64,000 nucleotides of DNA from Paenibacillus chondroitinus NBRC 15376. Lineage in GTDB: Bacteria; Bacillota; Bacilli; Paenibacillales; NBRC-103111. Every line of letters starts with the position of its first letter. Positions within the stretch are counted from its first letter, which is position 1. A program made the position numbers and the translations under genes. Under the pieces are notes generated by a model that had not been told where the DNA came from, searched no databases, and was given only the letters and a program-made list of their open reading frames with translations. The stretch spans positions 1 to 64,000 of the forward strand of contig NZ_BILW01000017.1 in assembly GCF_004000765.1 (NCBI RefSeq), given 5' to 3'. Shown piece by piece: positions 51,113 to 60,033 of the stretch.

Positions 51113-54100
51113 TTGGTTAAAAAGAGTTTCAAACGATGGATATCCGGCGCGACCGTAGCTGGGATGATGTTCAGCATGCTGATGCCTATGGCGGCACAGG
51201 CGGATGAGACGCAAATCAGCGCGGTGGACTATTCGAAATTGCCTAAGCTGATGATTACGGAGCTTGTTCCGGATACAGCGAATATCAGCAGTTCAGACGC
51301 TTATGAATTTATTGAAGTTTATAACAATACGAATAAAACGCTCGATTTTAAAGATTACAATCTGGTGTACCGATATCCCGGAACGAGCACCGTTTGGGGA
51401 GCTTATCAGAATGGGAATCCCAATGGGAGCATGAAGATACCTGCGCAATCCTCCATCGTCCTGTGGGTGATGAATACGGATAAAGGGATTAATTTAAATC
51501 TGCAAGCATCGGATTTTAATCAGAACTTCCATACGAATCTGCAAGAAAATGTGAATCTTTTCCGTGTTGACGGCGGTGGAGGTATGCACAACAGCAGTCC
51601 AAGAGATTTGGTTATTCAAGAAAAAGACGGCACGGATATTTCGGTTGCCAGCTATCAAAACGATGACCAAACGAAACCGGAAAAAGGGATTTTCTATCGC
51701 TTCCCGGCGGATGGAACGAAGAACATGGTGATGTATGGCTCGGGCGCTGACACGAATGCAGCCGCTGCCACACCAGGGACTATCGACCCTACTCAGGTTC
51801 CGCCTGTTCCATTGTACTTCTCTGATCCTCCTGTCATCGGCCACACGCCGGTTGCCCAAGCTGATCAGAAGAACGACTTGATCTTGCAAGCTCAGATTGC
51901 TAACACAGAGCAGAATGAAACGGTATCTGCTTCCGTTTATTATCAGTTGGCGTCGCAAACGAGCTATGAATCCGTACCTATGACAGTGACGGGCAGCAAT
52001 CAATATCAAGCTGTTATTTCGAAGGACAAGCTAACTGAAAGTCAATTGAATTACTATATTCAAGCAAATGACGGCTTCAGCACGGTGAGATCGAACGTTT
52101 ATAACGTAAATGTTACGCTTGATCAATCCGACTACTCGAAAGTTCCACCGCTGATGGTAACCGAAGTTGTACCGGATTCCACGAATGTGGGCTCGGCGGA
52201 CGGTTATGAGTTCATTGAAGTTTATAACAATACGGATCAACCCGTTAACTTCAAAGACTATAAAGTCGTCTACCGTTACACGGATTCGGGTCCTGATGCG
52301 GACGTTCCATGGCCTGCGGATAAAGAAGATATGATTATTCCTTCAAAAGGGACGCTCGTCTTCTGGATCATCAATAACCAGAATGGGAACTCAACCGCAG
52401 CTGACTTTAATGCCAACTACGGAACGAACCTGGTAGAAGGTACTAACCTTGTGCGGGTGCACAGTGATGGGATGGCGAACGCCTCTAACCGTGGTCTTGT
52501 GATTGCTACGAATACGGGTGTCGAGATTTCTACAGCTTACTACATCAACGGCGATTCAAAGGCCAATAAAGGGATTTTGTATAAATATCCAACGGATGGC
52601 GGCAAAACGATGATCAAATACAGCTCGACCGTTGCAGCAGCAACGCCGGGATCTGTAGATCAAGTTCAAGTGCCACCACAGACGGTGAAGGTCACGCCGG
52701 ATACTCTTAAGCCTACGCTTAATGATTTGACCAAAGAGAGCACGCTGGATCAAGCCTTGGATCTCGAAATTATCGGAGAGGCTAAAGACGAAACATCGCT
52801 CAAAACAGTAGCACTCTACTATAAAACAGAAAAGCAGTCCCAGTACAATAAGAGATACTTGAAAGAAAGCTTCGCGGATACGTTGTACCACTATATGGTT
52901 TATTCGCCTGAGCTTATCGGAAACTCTTACATGGATTATTATTTCACAGCGTCCGACGGCACGAATGAAACGGTTACTCAGACGAAGCGTGTTCAAATTC
53001 AAGGCGGATCGGACCATTCCAGCCTGCGCTTGAATGTGAAAGACGGTGACGTCGTTTCGCAAACGAAAGCGTTGAAAGGAACAGGCGAGGGCGTTAGTCC
53101 GGACAGCCTGAAACTGGCGATTGACGGCAACGAGCTGACACAGTCGACCTATCATGCCGTGGAGCATGATGCGTTCTTTGCTTTTGAAGTCATGGGCGTG
53201 AACTACTATTTCAAAAACGGGATTACCCAAGGGCAGGAAATTCTCTCGATTTTCCAAGATCCGATCAATAGCTACAAAACATTATCCATTCCATTAAAAG
53301 CCGAGCGCCTTAAAGAAGGCAGCAACGCATTCCAGATTCGTGCGGGTTCCAAAGCTTCCCCGTTTGACGATCGTCTGGAAGAAAACAAAGATAATTTTGA
53401 AGTGAAGAACGTTCGTCTCGTGTTTGCTGACGGTACGGTTGTGTATGATGCGAAATATAGCGATCCGAACAAGGTGATCAAAATCGGGGATTCCTCCGGT
53501 CTGTCGCCAGTGATCGATTTCAACTTCGTCATTCCGTCCACGCAGCTTGCTTCCAAAGCTTATGATTGGAACACGACTTCGGTGAGTGACGGCAATCATC
53601 AGGTTACAGTTAGCAATACGTCAGGCGGTACGATTACTTCCAACGTGCTAGTAGATAACACAGCTCCTGTTGTACAGCCTTCCATTGAGGAAGGGAAAAT
53701 GTACCGCGGAAGCTTCACAATCGATGCGACCGTAACGGATGCATTGGCCGGTGTAGACAAGGTTGAGGCTCTGTTAGACGATCAGCCAGTTACGCTGCCG
53801 ATGGCTACTTCATCCGCACAACTGCCGGGTGGAGCGCATGTTTTTAACGTCAAGGCCACGGATAAAGTTGGGAATGTGAAGGAAGTCACCGTTCATTTCG
53901 AAGTGCCTAACGAGGCGCCGGATATGCCGGTATTGATCACTCCGAGTCAAGGTGCGAGCAATGTGGATCCGAACGCTTCCTTAAGCGTGAAAGTAAGCGA
54001 TCCGATGAACGACGACTTGAAAGTTACGTTCAATCAAGGCTTCAAATACGATGCAAGCACACAGGGAACGTTCACCGGCTATCGGGGCGCTGCGGATACA

Positions 54101-56584
54101 GAGCCTCCGAAGCAGGAGAAGCCTGCAAGTGAAGCGGCTATGACACCTGAAGATTACAGTAAAATCAGCAATGTAGACGGCAATTATCTTACCGATGATG
54201 CTGTTGAGAAGTTCCCTTATCAACGTTTTGAGGTTGCATTGGATCCTGCGATTCAAAGCACGGATGAAGTTGTCATTGACTGGAAAGGGAAGTCCCTGGA
54301 AGGGCGTAAAGTTTCCTTGTATGCTTGGAGCCCAAGTAAGCTGGAGTGGGTCGCTTTGAAGACCGTTATCGCGGGCAGCGAAGACTTTGAGCTCAAAGCG
54401 AATGTTCAAGCCGGTGATTATGCCAATAACGCGAAAATTCAAGTGATGGTGCAGGACGAAATTGCTATCACACAGAATCAAGCGGCTGATACCGACTATG
54501 ATTTCTCCTTCGTGTGGATGTCCGATACGCAGTACTATTCCAAGAGCTATCCATATATCTATCAAAAAATGGTGAAATGGATCGCTGATCACAAAGAAGA
54601 TAACAAAATTAAATACGTTATTCATACCGGCGACATCGTCGATAATGCCGACCAAGAGTATCAATGGATTGAAGCCGATAAAGATATGAAAGTTTTGGAA
54701 ACGGCAGGAATCCCTTACGGGGTACTAGCTGGGAACCATGACGTAGGCCATCAAGACAATGATTACAGCTATTATGACAAATGGTTTGGTGATTGGCGCT
54801 TTAAGGATCAACCGACCTACGGTGAGTCTTATGATAACAACCGCGGCCACTATGACTTAGTTTCCTCGAACGGTAACGATTTTATCATGGTTTACATGGG
54901 CTGGGGTTATGGAGACAAAGAGATTGATTGGATCAACGAAGTGTTGAAAAAGTATCCGAACCGCAAAGCGATTCTGAACTTCCACGAATTCATGCTCGTT
55001 TCCAATAACCGTGCGCCAATGGCGGAAAAGGTATTCGAGCGCGTTATTAAACCGAATAAGAACGTTATTGCCGCTCTATCCGGTCACTATCACGACGCTG
55101 AGCTGAAAGTCGATCCGATCGATGATAACAACGATGGCATTCCAGACCGCAATGTGTATCAAATGTTGGCGGATTACCAAGGCGCGCCTGAAGGCGGACT
55201 TGGCTATATGAGATTGATGCAGTTTGATTTGGCACATGGCAAAATCAACATGAAAACTTACTCGCCTCATTTGGATGATTACAACTATTACGATCCGAGT
55301 GAGTATCCTGGTAAAGACGAGTTCAGCCTGGATCTGAATCTGGATGCTGTAACCAAACGTGTAGCTACGGATTATATCGGTGTGAACGTGTATACGAACA
55401 AAACGATCGGTAGCGTAGCAACTGTGAAAAGCGGAGAGAACGCCTCGGTAACGTGGCCGAATCTTGCTCAGAATACGACTTATCAGTGGTATGCTGTCGC
55501 AGAGGATGCGTACGGCGGTTTGAGACAGTCGGATATTTGGAGGTTTACGACTGGAACGTCTACGACGGATCCGTCTGATTCAGACTCTGGCTCAGGTTCG
55601 TCTTCACCATCTACGCCAGTTGACACTAAAGTTACCTCGACAGATGGTAAGCTGACCCTTCCGCTAGGTAGTACGGGCGAAGTTAGCTACGAGAATGCGG
55701 TTACCGTCACAATTCCGGCGGATGCTTCTATGAAAGAACTGAAGTTGACCATTGAGAAACTAAATGAAACGAAAGATCTTTTGAAGAATAATGAAGTGCT
55801 AGCGAGCCCGATCTATGAGCTCCTCAAAAACTTCACCGAGAACTTCAATAAGCCGGTAACATTAACGTTTACGTTCGACCCGGCAAGCTTGAAGGGCGGC
55901 CAAAAAGCAGCAGTTTTCTATTTTGACGAAGCGAACAAGCTGTGGGTGCAAGTAGAGGGTGGCAAGGTTAATGGCAATCGCATCAGTGTAGAGGTTAATC
56001 ACTTTACGAAGTATGCGGTTATGGCAGTTGGTTCAGCTGTCGTGGATCCTACTACGCCGGCCGTTACCTTAAACGACATCAAAGGACACTGGGCAGAATC
56101 TAACATTCTTGAACTAGTTAAAGCGGGTTCCATTAACGGCTACGAAGATGGCACATTTAAACCGGAAAACCGCATCACACGCGCTGAATTCGTTTCAATC
56201 ATTGTGAAATACCTGAAATTGAACGAGCAGGGCAGCAGCAATAAGTTCGCGGATGCAGCGAACCACTGGGCGAAGAATGCGATCGCCACTGCTGCAGCGC
56301 AAGGCATTATCACAGGTTACACGGATACAACCTTTGGTCCGGATGATTTCATTACCCGTGAGCAAATGGCGGAAATCATGGTTCGTGCCGCTCATTTGGA
56401 CAAAATGGCAGGGAATACAAGCTTTACCGATAACGCTGCAATTTCGGATTGGGCACAAGTGGCAGTAGCTACGTTAACCTCCAAAGGGTTCATGAACGGT
56501 TACGAGGACGGTACGCTGAAGCCGCAAGGATTAACAACGCGCGCGGAAGCATCTACCCTTATCCTAAGAGTATTGAAAAAGTAG
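51113..56584 (+). CDS. Giant S-layer-anchored metallophosphoesterase with lamin-tail domains
   Basis: An 1823-residue exported protein. After a signal peptide (about 1-30) come two lamin-tail-like domains (about 40-235 and 345-520), each with an ITELVPD/VTEVVPD start and YEFIEVYNNT, then Ig-like segments. A calcineurin-type phosphoesterase lies at about 1128-1400, with metal motifs WMSDTQYY, HTGDIVDNADQ, LAGNHDVG and LSGHYHD. A fibronectin-like stretch (about 1400-1480) and a Ser/Thr/Pro linker follow. Three SLH repeats (about 1650-1823; GHWAESNI, NHWAKNAI, SDWAQVAV) anchor it to the wall. Substrate unknown: nucleotides, phosphoesters or DNA are possible. The start is TTG 51113 with GAGGGGA upstream. 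Confidence 0.93.
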   Translation: MVKKSFKRWISGATVAGMMFSMLMPMAAQADETQISAVDYSKLPKLMITELVPDTANISSSDAYEFIEVYNNTNKTLDFKDYNLVYRYPGTSTVWGAYQNGNPNGSMKIPAQSSIVLWVMNTDKGINLNLQASDFNQNFHTNLQENVNLFRVDGGGGMHNSSPRDLVIQEKDGTDISVASYQNDDQTKPEKGIFYRFPADGTKNMVMYGSGADTNAAAATPGTIDPTQVPPVPLYFSDPPVIGHTPVAQADQKNDLILQAQIANTEQNETVSASVYYQLASQTSYESVPMTVTGSNQYQAVISKDKLTESQLNYYIQANDGFSTVRSNVYNVNVTLDQSDYSKVPPLMVTEVVPDSTNVGSADGYEFIEVYNNTDQPVNFKDYKVVYRYTDSGPDADVPWPADKEDMIIPSKGTLVFWIINNQNGNSTAADFNANYGTNLVEGTNLVRVHSDGMANASNRGLVIATNTGVEISTAYYINGDSKANKGILYKYPTDGGKTMIKYSSTVAAATPGSVDQVQVPPQTVKVTPDTLKPTLNDLTKESTLDQALDLEIIGEAKDETSLKTVALYYKTEKQSQYNKRYLKESFADTLYHYMVYSPELIGNSYMDYYFTASDGTNETVTQTKRVQIQGGSDHSSLRLNVKDGDVVSQTKALKGTGEGVSPDSLKLAIDGNELTQSTYHAVEHDAFFAFEVMGVNYYFKNGITQGQEILSIFQDPINSYKTLSIPLKAERLKEGSNAFQIRAGSKASPFDDRLEENKDNFEVKNVRLVFADGTVVYDAKYSDPNKVIKIGDSSGLSPVIDFNFVIPSTQLASKAYDWNTTSVSDGNHQVTVSNTSGGTITSNVLVDNTAPVVQPSIEEGKMYRGSFTIDATVTDALAGVDKVEALLDDQPVTLPMATSSAQLPGGAHVFNVKATDKVGNVKEVTVHFEVPNEAPDMPVLITPSQGASNVDPNASLSVKVSDPMNDDLKVTFNQGFKYDASTQGTFTGYRGAADTEPPKQEKPASEAAMTPEDYSKISNVDGNYLTDDAVEKFPYQRFEVALDPAIQSTDEVVIDWKGKSLEGRKVSLYAWSPSKLEWVALKTVIAGSEDFELKANVQAGDYANNAKIQVMVQDEIAITQNQAADTDYDFSFVWMSDTQYYSKSYPYIYQKMVKWIADHKEDNKIKYVIHTGDIVDNADQEYQWIEADKDMKVLETAGIPYGVLAGNHDVGHQDNDYSYYDKWFGDWRFKDQPTYGESYDNNRGHYDLVSSNGNDFIMVYMGWGYGDKEIDWINEVLKKYPNRKAILNFHEFMLVSNNRAPMAEKVFERVIKPNKNVIAALSGHYHDAELKVDPIDDNNDGIPDRNVYQMLADYQGAPEGGLGYMRLMQFDLAHGKINMKTYSPHLDDYNYYDPSEYPGKDEFSLDLNLDAVTKRVATDYIGVNVYTNKTIGSVATVKSGENASVTWPNLAQNTTYQWYAVAEDAYGGLRQSDIWRFTTGTSTTDPSDSDSGSGSSSPSTPVDTKVTSTDGKLTLPLGSTGEVSYENAVTVTIPADASMKELKLTIEKLNETKDLLKNNEVLASPIYELLKNFTENFNKPVTLTFTFDPASLKGGQKAAVFYFDEANKLWVQVEGGKVNGNRISVEVNHFTKYAVMAVGSAVVDPTTPAVTLNDIKGHWAESNILELVKAGSINGYEDGTFKPENRITRAEFVSIIVKYLKLNEQGSSNKFADAANHWAKNAIATAAAQGIITGYTDTTFGPDDFITREQMAEIMVRAAHLDKMAGNTSFTDNAAISDWAQVAVATLTSKGFMNGYEDGTLKPQGLTTRAEASTLILRVLKK

Positions 56585-56589
56585 AAATG

Positions 56590-56629
56590 AAAAGGCTCCT
56601 TCGTCTGAAAAGACGGGGAGCCTTTTTTT
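56590..56629 (+). terminator. Terminator after the surface phosphoesterase gene
   Basis: AAAGGCTCC (56591-56599) pairs with GGAGCCTTT (56617-56625), inner CGTCT/AGACG, then T run. Confidence 0.93.
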
Positions 56630-56661
56630 GCTCACAGGTTCTCTCTCGTGGGCAGGTGAAG

Positions 56662-56840
56662 AGGAACTACAGGGCGCTATTTTGCTCAAAACTGTTCTAT
56701 GAGCGGGGGAGTGGGAACTGTGGTCCGCTAATTAGCTGATTTGGGCAGGTTTTTGAGCGAAGGTGGCGAAATAAGAGCCTGTAGTTCCCCTTCGCCTAGT
56801 GAAACTCCATGTTCACCCTAGATAAGGGAATGGAGTTCCC
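56662..56840. repeat. Tetrad intergenic repeat D (two direct, two inverted units)
   Basis: Same unit type as repeat C. Direct units AGGAACTACAGGGCGCT (56662) and GGGAACTGTGGTCCGCT (56713); inverted units at 56773-56789 and 56824-56840 whose complements read GGGAACTACAGGCTCTT and GGGAACTCCATTCCCTT. Intervals are 51, 60 and 51 bp. It fills the gap between convergent genes. Confidence 0.85.
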
Positions 56841-56851
56841 TTATCATCCAA

Positions 56852-57532
56852 TTATCTGCGTTTGCGCTTCGCTGTTCCGGATTTGGAACCGCCTTTGCGT
56901 CTGCTGGCCGACCCGGATTTCTTCCGGCGTTTGCGTCTCGGTCTGAATACCTCAACCGAATCTCCCGAGGCGACTTTACCTTTGCCAAGAGCGCTAAAAA
57001 TCGTTTTCACCATCGGAGCCATCTGCTGGAAGCTGGACATGAACTTCTGAACCTTGCCCATCGTGCCGAGGATGCCGTCGATGCCGCCCATCCGCTCAAC
57101 GAAGCCGGAGATTTGCTTCATATTGAGGCCGCTCAGCGGGTTGGAGCTTCCGCCAGTTGCGGCGCCACCACCGCCACCTCCAAGGAGGTTGCTGAGGAAA
57201 TTGCCGCCACCGCCACCGCCTCCTCCTGTGGCACCGGCATTTCCGCCGCCGCCCCCGAAGAAGCCGCCACCACCACCACCGGCGTTACCACCGCCGCCAA
57301 AAAATCCACCGCCACCGCCGGCATTACCGCCGAAGAAATCGCCGCCTCCTTGGAAAGGAGTAGGGAACCCTCCGCCTTGAGAGAAATCCGAGAACGGATT
57401 GCCGCCGCCTAAGCCTGGATACTGGCCGAATGCGCGATCATCACCAATTTGCGGAGGTAAAGTGGTGAGGCTTCTTGTATGCACTTCAGGACGGTTACCG
57501 CCATTACCAATGATTTGTCTAGGGTTAGTCAC
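56852..57532 (-). CDS. Glycine-rich protein with basic C-terminal tail
   Basis: A 226-residue protein of unknown function. Residues about 35-130 are almost all Gly with Phe, Asn and Ala (repeated GGFFGGGGNAGGG blocks). A predicted helical part follows (MGGIDGILGTMGKVQKFM, MAPMVKTIFSAL), somewhat like the C-terminal part of YqfQ/VrrA-type proteins, then a very basic tail (RPRRKRRKK, KRKRR). The repeats could vary in length between strains. A spore-coat or nucleic-acid-binding role is conceivable but not supported. The start is GTG 57532 with AAAAGGAT upstream. Confidence 0.75.
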   Translation of the reverse strand: MTNPRQIIGNGGNRPEVHTRSLTTLPPQIGDDRAFGQYPGLGGGNPFSDFSQGGGFPTPFQGGGDFFGGNAGGGGGFFGGGGNAGGGGGGFFGGGGGNAGATGGGGGGGGNFLSNLLGGGGGGAATGGSSNPLSGLNMKQISGFVERMGGIDGILGTMGKVQKFMSSFQQMAPMVKTIFSALGKGKVASGDSVEVFRPRRKRRKKSGSASRRKGGSKSGTAKRKRR

Positions 57533-57725
57533 TGGGATTCACGATCCTTTTTATCAGATTTGTCTCCTACAGGATATGTCACTTGCCTATCGTTGGTATG
57601 GACGAATGTCACGGGTCCTAGATATTTGTCACAATTCAGCTCATTAACGCATAGAAATTTTAACGTTTCGCAATCCTAAAGGCAGGATTTAAAGCGGGCG
57701 TGTCGAATGATACTCTGGAGCTTAC

Positions 57726-57731
57726 TATAAT
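57726..57731 (+). promoter_or_regulatory. Candidate -10 element upstream of yerC
   Basis: TATAAT at 57726-57731, about 35 bp before the yerC start; the -35 (TCGAAT, 57703-57708, 17-bp spacer) is weak. Confidence 0.4.
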
Positions 57732-57767
57732 AAGCTAACATGCATTTCTACCAGGAGTTGATAACGT

Positions 57768-58058
57768 ATGCAATTAAAAAAATTAAATGATAAAGCTATA
57801 GACCAACTTTTTGAGGCCATACTGACCCTTAAGGATATAGAGGAGTGCTACGTCTTTTTTGACGACCTGTGCACCGTGAACGAGATTCAATCGCTTTCCC
57901 AGCGTCTGGAGGTAGCTCGCATGCTGCGCAAAGGCTGCACGTACAATCAGATCGAAGCGGAAACGGGCGCATCCACAGCCACCATCTCCCGAGTTAAGCG
58001 CTGCTTGAATTATGGTAATGACGGTTACGTATTGACATTGGATCGTTTAGGTCGTTAA
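57768..58058 (+). CDS. yerC: YerC/YecD family TrpR-related protein
   Basis: A 96-residue protein of the YerC family, related to the Trp repressor fold. A helical N-terminus is followed by a helix-turn-helix (IQSLSQRLEVARMLRKGCTYNQIEAETGASTATISRVKRCL). It is conserved as a single short gene in Bacillales and presumed to bind DNA; its targets are not known to me. The ribosome binding site is CCAGGAG. A terminator follows immediately. Confidence 0.94.
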   Translation: MQLKKLNDKAIDQLFEAILTLKDIEECYVFFDDLCTVNEIQSLSQRLEVARMLRKGCTYNQIEAETGASTATISRVKRCLNYGNDGYVLTLDRLGR

Positions 58059-58084
58059 ATATTTGTATCATAAAAGATTTCAAG

Positions 58085-58118
58085 ATCCTGCATTACCAAG
58101 TGTAATGCGGGATTTTTC
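58085..58118 (+). terminator. Terminator after yerC
   Basis: ATCCTGCATTAC pairs with GTAATGCGGGAT (one G-T) around CAAGT, followed by T5. Confidence 0.9.
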
Positions 58119-58206
58119 CTGTTTATAGAGAGCTCAATTGACATGTGGGAACACATTCGTTAGCATAGGATTTGTAGCCATGGATAGAACGGGTGGGGAG
58201 AACATA

Positions 58207-58974
58207 ATGAGTAAGGTTGGTGTCCTGGTCATAAGCCATGGATCTAGGGATAAAGGCTGGGTTGATCTGGTCGACGAAGCCGTATCTGCGGTTCACATGC
58301 CGGAAGGAATGCCAATCTATGCCTCCTATCTGGAACTGGTGGAAGGACGGTTGATTCAAGACGGTATATACAGCTTAGAGGCGCAAGGTGTGACGGATAT
58401 CATCGTCGTTCCCTTGTTCGTGTCTTCTGGGAGTACACATATAGACGAAATCAGCTACGCTTTAGGCGTTATCGAAGAGCCGCTGCTGGAAACGGACATG
58501 GAGCCTTTTGAAATAAAGGCAAGGATTCATTTTACATCCCCGATTGATGACGATCCTGTAATTGCAGAGATTATGTATGCCAAAATCAAGGAACTGTCCG
58601 AACAACCAACGCAGGAAATCCTTCTACTGATTGGGCACGGAAGCCAGGAAGAGGGCTTTCATCAGAAGTGGCTTCAAGGCTTGGAGCAGCTTGCAGAGCG
58701 GTTGAAAACTTTGGGCGGCTTTGACGAAGCGGATGTTGCCATGCTGTTGCCGGATCAAGTGCATGCCAAGATGACAGAGTGGGCGGCGAAGAAGCCTGGA
58801 CATGCTGTTATTGTGGCGCCGCTTTTTCTGAGTGAGGGCTATTTCACGAGACAAGTGATCCCTTCCCGATTGAAGGGATTTGCATATACATATAATGGAC
58901 GGGCGCTGCTGCCAAGTCCGCTAATTTCCAAATGGATGGAGAAGCAGATTGCTTCCGCAAATTCGAGACGGTGA
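58207..58974 (+). CDS. CbiX-family sirohydrochlorin chelatase-like protein
   Basis: A 255-residue protein with two CbiX-like halves. The first half has VISHGSRDKGW and LFVSSGSTHIDEISY, including the two His residues that hold the metal in cobalt or iron chelatases. The second half starts LLIGHGSQEEGFH but reads PLFLSEGYFTRQVIPSR where the second His is expected, so only one active site may exist. It inserts cobalt, iron or nickel into sirohydrochlorin for B12, siroheme or related cofactors; which is not decided here. No cobalamin genes are adjacent. ATG 58207 follows GGGGAG. Confidence 0.85.
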   Translation: MSKVGVLVISHGSRDKGWVDLVDEAVSAVHMPEGMPIYASYLELVEGRLIQDGIYSLEAQGVTDIIVVPLFVSSGSTHIDEISYALGVIEEPLLETDMEPFEIKARIHFTSPIDDDPVIAEIMYAKIKELSEQPTQEILLLIGHGSQEEGFHQKWLQGLEQLAERLKTLGGFDEADVAMLLPDQVHAKMTEWAAKKPGHAVIVAPLFLSEGYFTRQVIPSRLKGFAYTYNGRALLPSPLISKWMEKQIASANSRR

Positions 58975-58991
58975 ACAGGTGATGAGACACA

Positions 58992-59996
58992 ATGGTCAAA
59001 AGAGCAAGACTGATCTATAACCCGACTTCCGGACGGGAAGAAATGAAGAAACGCCTGCCAGAAGTTCTGCAGCGCTTAGAGCGCGGCGGCTTCGAAACAT
59101 CCGCTCATGCGACAATTGGTGAAGGGGACGCCACGCTGGCCGCGGCTGAAGCTGTGAACCGTGGCTTTGATCTTATTATCGCTGCTGGCGGAGACGGCAC
59201 GCTGTGCGAAGTGGTGAACGGTATGGCCGAGAAAGAGGGGCGACCGCCGCTTGGCATTTTGCCGCTGGGGACGACCAACGATTTTGCCCGCGCGCTTGGC
59301 ATTCCCAAGAACCTGGAGCAGGCATGCGATCTGATCATCCAGCAGTACAGTACAGATATTGATGTAGGCAAAATCAACAACCGCTACTTCATTAATATTG
59401 CCGGCGGAGGCTCGATGACCGAGCTGACGTACGAAGTCCCGAGCAAACTCAAAACCATGATCGGCCAGTTGGCCTATTATATGAAGGGACTCGAAAAACT
59501 GCCTAGGCTCAAGCCTATCGAGCTGTATGTCAAAGCAGGCGATCTCGAGTTTCACGATGAAGTCATGATGTTCCTTGTCGGCAACACGAACTCCGTCGGC
59601 GGGTTCGAGAAGCTCGTGCCGGAAGCCAGAATGAATGACGGATTGTTTGACGTTTTGATCCTGCGCAAGTGTAATCTTGCTGAGTTTATCCGAGTGGTCA
59701 CACTCGCGCTGCGCGGGGAGCATCTAAATGACCCGAATTTGATTTATTTTCAGACCAATCATATCGAAATTAATTCTCCGGACTACGTTCAGTTGAACTT
59801 GGATGGCGAATTCGGCGGCACGCTGCCGTGCGTCATGACGAACCTGAAAAGCCACCTCCAAATCATCGTCGATGAGTCCGGTCAGTCGATTTATAAGAAG
59901 ACGCTGATTGAAACTTTGACGACGCCGTTTCAGTTGAAGGAACGGATCGGTGATGATGAGCATGATGGGCATCATCCGCATCAGCCAAGGGAGTAG
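58992..59996 (+). CDS. dgkB: Diacylglycerol kinase DgkB
   Basis: A 334-residue soluble lipid kinase of the DAGK_cat family. It returns diacylglycerol left from lipoteichoic acid synthesis to phosphatidic acid. Signatures are IYNPTSGREEM, AAGGDGTLCEVVNGMAE and ILPLGTTNDFARALGIP, with VGNTNSVGGFEKL and the VQLNLDGE segment in the C-terminal half. A His/Asp-rich tail (DDEHDGHHPHQP) is unusual. It lies 17 bp after the CbiX-like gene and 37 bp before rlmCD, as dgkB-rlmCD neighbours occur in Bacillus. Confidence 0.95.
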   Translation: MVKRARLIYNPTSGREEMKKRLPEVLQRLERGGFETSAHATIGEGDATLAAAEAVNRGFDLIIAAGGDGTLCEVVNGMAEKEGRPPLGILPLGTTNDFARALGIPKNLEQACDLIIQQYSTDIDVGKINNRYFINIAGGGSMTELTYEVPSKLKTMIGQLAYYMKGLEKLPRLKPIELYVKAGDLEFHDEVMMFLVGNTNSVGGFEKLVPEARMNDGLFDVLILRKCNLAEFIRVVTLALRGEHLNDPNLIYFQTNHIEINSPDYVQLNLDGEFGGTLPCVMTNLKSHLQIIVDESGQSIYKKTLIETLTTPFQLKERIGDDEHDGHHPHQPRE

Positions 59997-60033
59997 TTGT
60001 GCGAAATAATGGAAGAACAAGAGTGAGGGAAAT

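Noticed and set aside
57054-57380. Proline-rich 108-codon frame on the + strand
   Set aside because: It is the complement of the glycine-rich repeats of the - strand gene, which has the better start and domain structure.
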